Assembly (NCBI GenBank): GCA_949987705.1
Contig: OX465282.1
Span: 65,531,922-65,595,921, forward strand
Direction: 5' to 3'
DNA length: 64,000 nucleotides
DNA from: Thereva unica
Taxonomy: Eukaryota > Arthropoda > Insecta > Diptera > Therevidae
Shown here: positions 54,960 to 64,000 of the stretch, piece after piece
Position numbering within the stretch: position 1 is the first letter of the stretch
Layout: every line of letters begins with the position of its first letter
The notes under the pieces: generated by a model
Told to the model about the DNA's origin: nothing
Database searches by the model: none
The model's input: the letters and a program-made list of their open reading frames with translations, nothing else
Translations under genes and position numbers: made by a program

Positions 54960-55859
54960 TATATAAAATTTTTTATCAGGGTGTATTTATATTAAGTAGA
55001 TTTATACAATGAATATGAAATGAAACTATTAAAAATAGCACCTTATTATTAAAACAAGAAACTTCATACATAAGACTGTAATAATAAATAAATACCTATT
55101 AAAATAAATACTCAATGGCCGCATTTTTCCCGAATTTAATGTAACTGAGGTAAAATATCGCTAATAACTCAACGCACTTCAATTGTACAATTACCAATTT
55201 ATACATTATGTACATACAATCGAACAGTGCCCATAAACTAAACATTATTTATTGTTTCTTTGATTGAAATTGAAGTAATAATATGGCAACAAGTTAATGT
55301 TATTAAATCAATATCATGATATTAAGAATTTTTAAATTGAGTATGCAAGACACCTTATTCCGTCAACAGATTTCTGTTGAGATAACGGATTTCTATTGCA
55401 ATAATATGCTGCCAATTAATTTTTGGGTCCAATTTTTGTCACCGCTTCCCTTGTATTGGCACCTCGATGGACGATGACGATGGATTTTGATGAAGCCCCA
55501 CAAAATAAGACGATAATAGGAAATATGGCTATTTTTCCGATATCTCTGTTAGTTTTCGAGATATTAGCAGTTGAACCTGAAATTGCCGTTTTGAGGTATT
55601 ACCCAAAATTTTTTAGTTATATCAATCAAAGCTACGATTTCCGTGGCGCCGATATTTTAATTATGAATTTGATAAAACATCCCAAAATAAGACGAAAATG
55701 TAAAATAATATTTTGCGGTATCTCCCTTAGTTTTTTGAGATATCGACACTAGAAGTTTCAGGTATTTTCAAAAACATGCTACATCGTTAACCGTGCCCAA
55801 AAATTAATAATAAGTTACCTTTCTAACACAGAACGTGCACTTCTCAGCAGGGCTGAGAA
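54960..55859. other. intergenic stretch without a recognisable gene
   Basis: 55500-55760 carries a diverged duplication (ATCTCTGTTAGTTTTCGAGATAT against ATCTCCCTTAGTTTTTTGAGATAT, about 190 bp apart). 55853-55906 repeats a 28-bp unit with AGGGCTGAGAAACATTTACC twice. Confidence 0.5.
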
Positions 55860-57190
55860 ACATTTACCACTCAGTAGGGCTGAGAAACATTTACCACTGC
55901 ACAGTGGCTCAGCTGATACATGTAAACATAAAATATTAAACAACATATAAGATCACAAAACATTAAGAAGGCCTTTTAAGGGCAACTTCACTAATTAGCT
56001 AAACACACTCCTATTTTTGCTAGAATTTATAAGCATACGATTAACTGGTTCGAACATGCCACAATTGGTATTAGAGGAATAAATGTGCAAGAGAGGTTCA
56101 CCTCTCAGGTTGTAGTTATTCACTCTAAATGATGCGCGGCTTCTTAAGAAACCTCAGTCCACCTTGTCATTCATCAGCCGATGAACGAATATAACGTCAG
56201 CGACCTCACGGTGCTTATGGAGGGAGCTTAAGTTGAGCAATTTAAGTCTGTTCTCATAAGGCGGAAGAGCTAGTGGGTCATCCCATGGGGAAAGGCTGAG
56301 TGCAAATCGAATAAACTTCCATTGAACCGATTGGATTCTACCAACATGGGAGGAGTAGCAAGGAGACCATACCTGCGAAGCGTATTCAAGTAAAGGCCTA
56401 ACCAAAGGTACGTACAAGTGTTTAGCGATGAGGGGGTTGTTGAGTTCCTTGGACCATCTTTTTATAAATCCCATGATTGAATTGCCCTTGGACGAGATAT
56501 AATTAATGTGGGTGGATAAATCCAACTTACTTTCTAACCTAACCCCTAGATCAATTACAAATTTAACGCGGGAGACCGTGTTGTCGAGAAAAGTATAGTC
56601 GTAAGTTACAACACCACGTCTCCTACAAAAAGTCATGATCTCACATTTACTAATATTAAGCACAAAGTTGTTGTTGGAACACGAAAAATGGAAGGTGTTT
56701 AGGTCTGCTTGCAGAAGTTTGCAATCCTCTATACTCCTTATGTGGCGATACAGTTTGATGTCATCAGCGTAAATAAGGATTTTACGGTGCCTTACCTTGG
56801 TAACAATAACGTCAATTGATAAAATAAAAAGGAGAGGGTCAAGATGACTACCTTGCGGGACACCAGAGGACGCTTTGATGTTTTTAGTTTTGACTCCGCG
56901 GAATAGAACCTGGTGTCGGCTAAGTACGACTGGAACCATACCTCAATGGAATGCGGCGAGCCTAATTTCTTTAGTTAAAAACTATAATATAATGAGAGAG
57001 CTTGTCGAAAGCCTTACTGAAGTCGGTGGAAACACAGTCAGTTTGGCAGCCAGTGACAAAGCCTCAAACTGTGTGTGAAGGGAACTCCAGCAAATTAATA
57101 GTAGTGGAACGAGCTGAAAGAAATCCATGTTGGTTTGTTGAGATAAGTCTCTTGTAGAAAGGGGGGGATTCGAAGAGTTTTGGTATAGAC
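55860..57190 (-). pseudogene. jockey-like LINE: RT 3' half, C-terminal region and 3' UTR
   Basis: On the minus strand: IPKLFESPPFYKR, NQHGFLSARSTT (about 57140), then after frame breaks TDFSKAFDKLSHY (motif A, about 57035), SSGVPQGSHLDPLLF (56870), LIYADDIKLYRHIRS (motif C, about 56790), LVRPLLEYASQVWSP and so on to a TGA at 56154. The same frame continues with RSRASFRVNNYN..MFEPVNRM until about 55990, so that TGA is a premature stop. The 3' UTR matches 4975-5105. Several lesions make it inactive. Confidence 0.85.
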
Positions 57191-58185
57191 CAGGTGCTCC
57201 GAAACTGTGCGTCGCGACGCGAGAGGGTACGCACAAGTCGCCTACACGTGACGTAATGAATTAGTATCATTCATATCACCTCGCTTCCTGCTCTTTCACC
57301 CTTTCATTTTCCCCACCCTTTCATTTCGTATTTTAGTAACTAAATTTCAGTCAGTCTTTTGTTTTCGTCGATTACAAGTGTTGTGAATTTTGTTTTGATT
57401 TGTATTACACTGCGTATAATTATAAAGGATAACTTTGTTCATACGAAAGTAGTGAAACAATTGTAGAAAAACGAAAAGAGTACAGAAAGTATGACGACCA
57501 ATATTTAGATTTTGAATTTACCTTCGTTAGCAAACGAAATATGGAACTTCCTCAATGTGTTGTTTGTCATAAGGTGCTGGCGGCATTTTGATAAGTATTT
57601 TCCAGAAAATTTTGATCTCTACGACTGGATTGGAGACCCATTCTAATCGAGCCCACTCGCATCCGCACTTTCAATAGTGCAGGAAGAGCAACTGTTAGAA
57701 CTATCTTGTGATACGAGCCTAAAAATAAGATTCGACAAAGCAAACTTATTTACATTTTGGATAAAGTATCCCAAGAATATCCTACTCTCAGCACTACAGC
57801 TTTGAAAATTCTTTTAACGTTTGGTACGTCACGTGGTACTTGTGTGAAACTGGCTTTTCTGCAGCTCGAAATCAAGTCAAAATTAAGATTACAAATCAAG
57901 ATAGAAAAAGAAATGAGAGTAGCAATTCCAAAACTTCAACCTAGATTTGTTAGTTATGCTCAGAAAAGCAAGCTCATCCTTCTCATTCATTGTACTGTTA
58001 CATTTTTAATCAATAATAATAATTAAGGTTCTATAATCTTTGGAGTTTTCTTTAATTAAATAATAATGAAGTATTCTTAACATCTGCTAGAGCCACACGT
58101 AGATATATTCTTTTAGAAAGGCGTCGCGAAAAAATTAAAACCTTTAAAGGGAGTCGCAGTATAAAAAATTGATTAGGAATCCCTG
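57191..58185 (-). mobile_element. hAT element (ZBED/ZMYM-like), internally deleted
   Basis: Ends CAGG..CCTG with an exact 8-bp duplication GTATAGAC (57183-57190, 58186-58193). The interior still encodes, on the plus strand, a BED-finger-like MELPQCVVCHKVL (57541) and, after a gap, the C-terminal hAT dimerisation region EYPTLSTTALKILLTFGTS (57775) and EKEMRVAIPKL. The middle (catalytic part) is deleted and stops intervene. It sits inside the minus-strand LINE. Confidence 0.85.
57480..58025 (+). pseudogene. remnant hAT transposase (BED finger plus dimerisation tail)
   Basis: Only the first zinc-binding Cys pair (CVVC) of the BED finger remains, with stops after it. The C-terminal piece at 57757-58025 keeps the hAT dimerisation pattern, but its catalytic Glu and Trp motif is lost. 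Related in type to vertebrate ZBED5/ZMYM-like transposases; different from the intact transposase at 60221. Confidence 0.75.
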
Positions 58186-58193
58186 GTATAGAC

Positions 58194-59036
58194 TATAACT
58201 TCGCAGTTGTTTATGGACATGTATTATAAAAGAACTCTTCCATAAGATCCTGCACAGGATTTTAGGACAGCAGGAGGAACTCCATCAGGGCCGGACGGAA
58301 AATCTTGTGGAAGTTCATTTATATATTTTGAGATATCTTCCCTGGTTATAGACAGGGATAAGTTTTGCGCCGTTTGGATTGCATATGTCGAAAATTTGTC
58401 ACAAATCTCGGATGAATTAGAGCTAAGAGAGTTCTCGTATTGCATGGTGTAAGGGTAGTTATTAAGTTTTTTCATAGTGTTGATAAATTGAAAGAATTTA
58501 CACTTTACCTTCCATGTTCCTGAGGTACTTTTTATAGAGGGCTTCGGAGAGGGCGTGAAATTGGTCATAGCAATTGAGAAATGCATAGAAACTCGCAGTG
58601 TCTTTCCTCTTCAGGTAGGTTTTCCTGAGTTTATTCTTAAGGTTTTTATTACGTCTCAGCTCATTATTGTACCACGGTGGGGATGATCTGGAGGACTTTA
58701 ACGCCTTAATAGGTACACAGAATGCGAAGGTTTCATACAGGACGGAGTGAAATCTTGCTACATGAACATTCAACTCATTAGATGAGACCAACAAATTTAA
58801 ATCGACCGAAGTGAGCTTGGTTGAGAGTTCTTCGAGGTTGGCTTTTTTAAAGTTAAAGGTAAAGCTTGACTCCTCTAGGATTAGCTTATTGTTAAAAACA
58901 GAACAATAGCTCAGTAGGAGAGGAGGGTGATAATTATCGACAGGCGACAATACAATTGAGCTAGGCTCAACATTAATGTTGTCTGAGTCGGAAAGGAATA
59001 CAAGATCTAACCGCCTTTCTAAAATATTATTCACAC
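58194..59036 (-). pseudogene. jockey-like LINE: endonuclease end, linker and RT start
   Basis: Minus strand: NNILERRLDLVFLSDSDNI (end of endonuclease), SPVDNYHPPLLL, PPWYNNELRRNKNLKNKLR, then after one shift NELPQDFPSGPDGVPPAVLKSCA (RT N-terminus). The RT part between about SYGRVLL and IPKLFE is missing, so the LINE lost sequence here independently of the hAT insertion. Confidence 0.85.
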
Positions 59037-59099
59037 CAGTGGCGGTTCCTCTTTGGAAGCAAAGGAAGCACTGCTTCCTCTGACCAAATAGGCAACTTC

Positions 59100-60220
59100 A
59101 TGAAAATTAACTTAAATATATCAAGATTAATCACAAAGAAAAATCTTAATATATTTCCTCCTCTGGAAACACTAAAGCTGTTAAGCGTGAGCAGCAGAGT
59201 GACAATAATAAAGTGCCGCTCTCCATTAATTCGCGACGTTAAATTTTTTTGGCGCCGCTTGCCGCTCTTATCGTGGCCAAGGCTTGACACGACATCGGGA
59301 AGCTGTAATATCTCCAGCTTATTTGCCCCAGAAAATCACTTTGAAAACCCCAACACATTCAATTTAATTGAACTCACACTAACGCAAAGGTTTGCGTTGA
59401 TACAGTTCTCTGAGAAGCTGAACTAAACCCAGCTTCTTCGGAGCCGAACAGCGGGAATTGAGTAGCCGAAAGTAGAGAAATTTTCTCTATCCACCATATT
59501 CTCTTTGTATTCTTGGTTTCGTTTTCTGGGGTTTTGGCTTCGAGTTGCAACTATAAAATTTACTCTTGCAAAGCTGCTTCGAAATTTGTTTTTGTGCTCT
59601 TAAAATGTGAATTTTCGTTTATTGTATATTGAGTGAAGAAAAAAGAGAGTTTATTGTAATGGGGTGGCAGGCGGTGTACATGTATCGAATATAAGCTGAT
59701 AACTTTGTAGCTTCTATTAAAGTTTTTTACGATTCTCTTTAATAAGACTACTTTTATGAATTGCATTTTCGAGTACGGGTTGCCTGAAGGGTTTTTTTTC
59801 TTTGCAAGGAGAATTTAATGATGGTAGGCGCTGATTACAAAGAAGAAAGGGGGTGTATGCGAGGTATGCTGGGTATTTCAGAATTAGATCTACATGATTA
59901 AAGACAAGTAGATATTTATTAGAAATTCGGGTTTAAAATATTTGATATTTTATTTAATTGCACGATTTATTGCATTGTAGTGAAGTAGTGCTACTAATAT
60001 TGAATTTCAGGGATTTTGTTGTACAAAATCTTGTTCATAAAAAGTGAAATATCTTGTTTTTTTTCGGGTAGAGTGAATTTTGCATTGGTTTTTGTTTTTG
60101 TTTTTTTAAGGGCACATAGCCCTCGTTTTTATTTTGAAGTTTTTTGGTTTAATTTGGGTAAGAAATATTTTTTTGTTTAATTTGCATTGCTTTTATTTAA
60201 AAAAATATTAGAATTTAAAT
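59100..60220 (+). other. 5' non-coding region of the hAT element
   Basis: No gene. It should hold the transposase promoter, but no clear TATA or initiator can be singled out. Confidence 0.5.
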
Positions 60221-62389
60221 ATGAGTGTACTGAATAGTTGTGCATGCACTATTGAGGAACTCCTGTGGCAATCTTTTGCATCTAGGACTTTTGAAAAGAA
60301 AAAAGAAATTATAGATAACGGTCGTCCAAAACCCATAATATCTTTAAGTCAACCATCAGCAAAAAATAATTTTACCAGGCATTTCTCATATAAGCTATAT
60401 GAAGAAATTGAATGGTTAACAGGTTGCAAATTGACAAATAAACTTTATTGTTGGCCATGTTTGTTGTTTTCATCTGAGAACAACGTGTGGCGAAATCCAG
60501 GATTTTCGGATTTAAACAATCTCCATAAAGCTATTAAGCGGAACGCGAAATCATCTCAGGACCATTTACGCTGCATATTAGCTTTGAAAAAATTCGGTTA
60601 TTTGCCACGAATAGAACTAATGCTTGATAGCCAACGTTCACGCAGCATTCAAGCACACAATGAGCAAGTTAAGAAAAACAGAGGAATTCTTAGATGCCTT
60701 ATTGATGTTGTTTCACACCTAGGATCTCAAGAACTGGCATTTCGGGGCCATGATGAAAATGTTAATTCTGATAATAGAGGGAATTACATTGAAACTATTA
60801 CGTTATTAGCAAAGTACAACCCCGCTTTAAAAAGCCATTTAGATGATTCAAAAACATTTTCAGGATTATCGAAAGATATCCAAAATGATTTAATTTCGTC
60901 AATTTCTTATGTAATCTTAGATTCTATTAAAAAAGAAATTGAAAACGCTTCATTTGTTTCAATCATTTTGGATGAAACAACAGATATCTCTGTGAAATCG
61001 CAACTTTCTACAATTTTAAGATACGTAGATAAGGCGGGCGTTGTTCACGAAAGTTTTTTAGGCTTTCGGAATATTTCAGAAGATAGGTCGGCTGCATTTT
61101 TACACGGTCATGTAGTTGAAATCGTAAGTGAGTTCAAACTTGAACGAAAATTAATTTCACAGAGCTACGATGGTGCATCAGACATGTCTGGTGAATTATC
61201 AGGATTACAAAAGAGGGTAAGAGACACTTTTCCCAATGCCATTTTTGTTCACTGCTTTGCTCATAGGCTTAACCTCATTCTTACAAAATCCTGCAATAGA
61301 ATTAAAGAGTGCCGTGTATTCTTTTCATCTATATCAGGATTTTCAACATTCTTCAGCCATTCTACGAAACGAAGTTTCGCTTTTGATGAAATAGTTAGAA
61401 AGAGGCTCCCTAAAGTTGCCCCAACTAGATGGAATTATAATGGTAGGCTTGTGCTAACTATACTTGATAACAAGGCTGATTTAGAGAAATTATTTTGTAC
61501 TATTATTGATAGTGGTTCTTGGGATAGTGAAACTTTTAATGCTGCACAAGGCTTATTATCTGTTCTTACAGACTTTCAGTTCAATTTTCTGTTAAATGTC
61601 TTTTCTTCAATTTTCCCCTTTAGTGATCAGCTTTTTAATATTTTTCAAACGAAACAAAGCGATATCACTTATTGCATTAAAAAAATTACGGAATTTGAAA
61701 AGAAACTGCAAGAAATTCGATCTCAGTTTCAATTATATTTTAGCAAAACAAATGAAGTTTGTGATTTGCAAAGCAAGCGGAAAAAAGCTAGATTTTCTAT
61801 AGACGGTGAAATAGATATTGAAAGTAGCTTTAGGCAACATTTTTATGATATAATCGATAATTTATCTCAGGAAGTAACTTTACGATTCAAGAGTCTTCAG
61901 CAGTTAATTTTTCTGCAACTTCTTGACACATCCTCCTATTCCGATTTTTCGAAAAATTTCCCCACAGCTTTATTAACCAATTTAAAAGAAGTTTATCCTG
62001 ATATTTACGATTTTGGTTTTTTGCGTACTGAATTATCAGTTCTCTTTTCTGATGAAGACATGAAGAATAAAAGTTTTAAAGACTTGAACGATTATTTTAT
62101 AAAAAATAAGTTGCAAAGTTGTTTCCCAGAATTTTTTAAATTAATTCAGTTAATTTTGACAATTCCAGTAACAAGTGCATCAGCGGAACGTAGTTTTTCA
62201 ACCCTTAAGAGGACTAAAACTTATTTAAGAAATTCTATTGGGGAGGATTGCTTAAGTAGCTTGGCACTTCTATCTATCGAAAAGAAATTATTAAAAAATC
62301 TCCTCAGTGTTGATGAAAATTATAATACTATTATAGATCATTTCGCACAGAAGAAGGATAGACGGATTGATTTGCATTATAAACTTTAA
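60221..62389 (+). CDS. hAT transposase with TTF-type zinc finger, 722 aa, intact
   Basis: ATG 60221, TAA 62387-62389. N-terminal TTF-like zinc finger with Cys69, Cys77, Cys80 and His115/Cys118 (LYCWPCLLF, DHLRC). RNase H-like catalytic core: Asp251 (IILDETTDIS), Asp317 (SYDGASDMSG), CxxH at 345-348 (VHCFAHRLN) and Glu656 (TSASAERSFSTLK). The C-terminal dimerisation helix follows (LRNSIGEDCLSSLALLSIE). Length and order match ZMYM1/zf-TTF-type hAT proteins of animals. No lesion seen. It would bind the element's ends and cut and paste it, giving 8-bp duplications. Confidence 0.93.
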   Translation: MSVLNSCACTIEELLWQSFASRTFEKKKEIIDNGRPKPIISLSQPSAKNNFTRHFSYKLYEEIEWLTGCKLTNKLYCWPCLLFSSENNVWRNPGFSDLNNLHKAIKRNAKSSQDHLRCILALKKFGYLPRIELMLDSQRSRSIQAHNEQVKKNRGILRCLIDVVSHLGSQELAFRGHDENVNSDNRGNYIETITLLAKYNPALKSHLDDSKTFSGLSKDIQNDLISSISYVILDSIKKEIENASFVSIILDETTDISVKSQLSTILRYVDKAGVVHESFLGFRNISEDRSAAFLHGHVVEIVSEFKLERKLISQSYDGASDMSGELSGLQKRVRDTFPNAIFVHCFAHRLNLILTKSCNRIKECRVFFSSISGFSTFFSHSTKRSFAFDEIVRKRLPKVAPTRWNYNGRLVLTILDNKADLEKLFCTIIDSGSWDSETFNAAQGLLSVLTDFQFNFLLNVFSSIFPFSDQLFNIFQTKQSDITYCIKKITEFEKKLQEIRSQFQLYFSKTNEVCDLQSKRKKARFSIDGEIDIESSFRQHFYDIIDNLSQEVTLRFKSLQQLIFLQLLDTSSYSDFSKNFPTALLTNLKEVYPDIYDFGFLRTELSVLFSDEDMKNKSFKDLNDYFIKNKLQSCFPEFFKLIQLILTIPVTSASAERSFSTLKRTKTYLRNSIGEDCLSSLALLSIEKKLLKNLLSVDENYNTIIDHFAQKKDRRIDLHYKL

Positions 62390-62449
62390 TAAGTAGTTTC
62401 AATTAATGTTTTAAAATCATAGTAAAGTTTACGTCTCGTGCTCCTACAG

Positions 62450-63300
62450 GCATATCCAGCAAGCGTCATCCAAAAGAGCTCTCATTCTTTTTAGGTGAAA
62501 CCAAAAACTTGCGTAAAATCTGAGGGTTCTCTGTTGCCTGTTTATAATCTATCTCCTGGTTGCGGCACTCTGTAGCCTAATCACCACCACCGCCTAAAGA
62601 TGATAATAGAGCCCCATCCTTCGATGCAGCTATTTACCAACCTTCTAAACTAGTTGGCACACTGGCTCCGGATCTCGGCACTCCGAAATCGACCCCTGGT
62701 TTGCAAGTTTATCAGCCTTTCGATATCTACGTGTACCCTGTCCTATGAGAAGACACCCGCGCCCAATCTGCCATCAATCATCGATCCGTCTATGAAGGGA
62801 GCGACATATCGCCTATCGGCGTTCTAAGATACCTTTCAATCACCCTTTTCTTCGTAATCTCTTCCATGGGCATCATAAATTCCCTATTCGCTTTGATGGT
62901 ATCTGACGGGATGAGCTCCTTCCACATGCATACTGCAACCCTTTTTATCCAAAGCGCCACTGCACGGCGGCAATTCCACGAGTTCTTGCACTATTGCAAT
63001 GGATGTGGCGAAAAAGCGCCAAAAATACTTTTACTTTTCCTTTACGCCCCGTCCAACTGCCTCTTAACTGTTTTATGTATGGCCTTAGTCCTCCATATTA
63101 CTAAGGCATGTATTATGTAAGGTCTCAACGTTATGGTCTCTATAGAATGCTCACTTCTGTGAGATATTTCATCTTAGTCCACACTTTCCTACATAGGGAA
63201 ATTTTGCCTTCCCGATCTTTACTTCAATGCGATGCTTCCAGATCAGCCGCGAATTTGGTTATACATCCAGATACTAAACGGCGCCGTCACGTTTAACTTC
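62450..63300 (-). pseudogene. possible degenerate LINE RNase H region within the hAT 3' flank
   Basis: Minus strand near 62795 reads VAPFIDGSMIDGRLGAGVFS, like the first strand of LINE RNase H (DGS...GAGV), then stops. Surrounding frames are broken. GC content is higher than in the rest of the hAT flank. It could be an old R1/LOA/I-like fragment captured by the element. Confidence 0.4.
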
Positions 63301-63780
63301 GATCCGAATAACTTTATTTACTAATGATACCACCTAAAATGTTTCTATGCAAAAGTCTAAACCTCAAGTGCAACTTTAATGCAGCTTTTTTGATTATATT
63401 TATTTTTTCTTCATTCTTTGTTTAGCATTTTTGCCTTTTAAATAATCAATTAATATTTTATTGAAACTCTTAATTTTTGCTTTAGTTTTTGCATTAAGTT
63501 ATTTCGCTTCTACATATATACGTATGTGTAATTTAATTTTTGTTTTGTTTTTTTGTTTATGTGTACTGCATGCCAGTTTGGGAGCCTCATTCTGTGGAAT
63601 AGGTAAACAGTTTCTTGGCCTCAGCCGAGAAGTGTGCCTTCTTAGAAGGAAAACTCGGACATTACTTACTATTTTGTTTTTAAATACAAAAAACTAGATT
63701 GGTAGTACGCTTTTCATATTTCTTATTTTTCAGTTTTTCAATTAAAGAATTCGATACTTGTTTTTATCGTTCGCGGGGGA
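63301..63780. other. 3' non-coding region of the hAT element
   Basis: AT-rich. A 78-codon hydrophobic frame at 63461-63697 begins with TTG and has no sign of being a gene. Confidence 0.4.
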
Positions 63781-63848
63781 CATTAGTTTTGACGCCTTGT
63801 GCATTGCTTCCCTTGTCCTGAGCCTTACGAACCGCCACTGATTCACAC

Positions 63849-64000
63849 CGCTCATTTGGCACAAACCGCATGAAAATAAGGAATTCAGAAAGCTGGATTT
63901 CCTAGAATTACGGTTGTTTCCAGGAAGGCAGTTATCGTTATCATCGCAAGATACCCATTTAACGCCTACAAGTAGGAGTTCGTCTTTGGAATCCATCATA
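63849..64000 (-). pseudogene. jockey-like LINE: endonuclease part at the window edge
   Basis: Minus strand: DELLLVGVKWVSCDDNDNCL, then SSFLNSLFSCGLCQMSGV, which continues into NNILERRL at 59036 once the hAT element is removed. LVGVKW takes the place of the usual (I/V)GDFN-W-P motif, so the catalytic Asp is lost. The LINE runs off the right edge. Confidence 0.8.

Larger units (their letters stand above)
59037..63840 (+). mobile_element. hAT element with intact transposase, 4.8 kb
   Basis: Termini CAGTGGCGGTTC and GAACCGCCACTG (12-bp inverted repeats) with perfect 8-bp duplication ATTCACAC (59029-59036, 63841-63848). Excising it restores the LINE frame (MSGV-NNILERRL). It contains one uninterrupted transposase gene and long non-coding flanks. 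The intact gene and perfect duplication suggest a young, possibly autonomous copy. Confidence 0.93.

Noticed and set aside
63461..63697. Hydrophobic 78-codon frame resembling a signal-peptide protein
   Set aside because: Starts with TTG, T-rich composition alone explains the hydrophobicity, and it lies in the hAT non-coding flank.

Overview
The window reads as nuclear DNA of an insect (arthropod at minimum). It is AT-rich, has GT-AG introns, and carries jockey-, I- and RTE-like LINEs, a Penelope-like element, a BEL/Pao retrotransposon with an envelope-like domain, several hAT elements and many foldback or MITE-like sequences. The species cannot be named from sequence alone. Nothing looks bacterial or organellar; long ORFs are transposon genes, parts of one host gene, or low-complexity artefacts.

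Host gene: three exons of one plus-strand gene can be joined by splice sites and phase: 13698-13914, 53689-53788 and 53839-54898, giving 458 codons to a stop, with AATAAA signals behind. The protein is very acidic (Asp/Glu/Tyr-rich) and its function is not recognised. Its first visible intron is about 39.8 kb and holds most of the mobile DNA listed here. The 5' exons are not identified.

Layout: 1-1677 pogo/Tigger-type transposase with a PHD finger, open at the left edge; 1808-2810 a 9-bp-unit minisatellite; 4118-9346 jockey/CR1-like LINE pieces, including a nearly complete copy; 9.5-13.0 kb degenerate inverted repeats, a foldback, and a hAT-like MITE with another MITE inside; 13.7 kb host exon; 14.7-16.6 kb endonuclease remnants and two MITEs; 16663-18092 a near-perfect 1.4-kb palindrome; 18.4-19.6 kb RTE-like RT; 19649-24063 a 4.4-kb foldback with inverted tandem arrays; 24.7-31.8 kb a repeat element ending in a tandem array, next to a full I-like LINE (minus) whose ORF1 is split by a tRNA-bearing insertion; 32.0-34.3 kb Penelope-like element (minus); 35448-43075 BEL/Pao element with identical LTRs; 43.2-43.8 kb Helentron-like remnants; 45.6-48.2 kb compound inverted repeat split by a hAT-like element; 48.4-49.1 kb second Penelope terminal copy; 49.3-53.1 kb LINE and SINE debris; 53.7-54.9 kb last host exons; 55.9 kb to the right edge a jockey-like LINE (minus) split by two hAT elements, one with an intact 722-aa transposase.

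Relative ages can be read from nesting. The BEL element (328-bp LTRs identical by eye, 5-bp target duplication) and the 4.8-kb hAT element (perfect 8-bp duplication, open transposase) are the youngest large insertions. The LINEs, Penelope element and foldbacks are broken and host other insertions. All calls come from reading the sequence; no database search was run.
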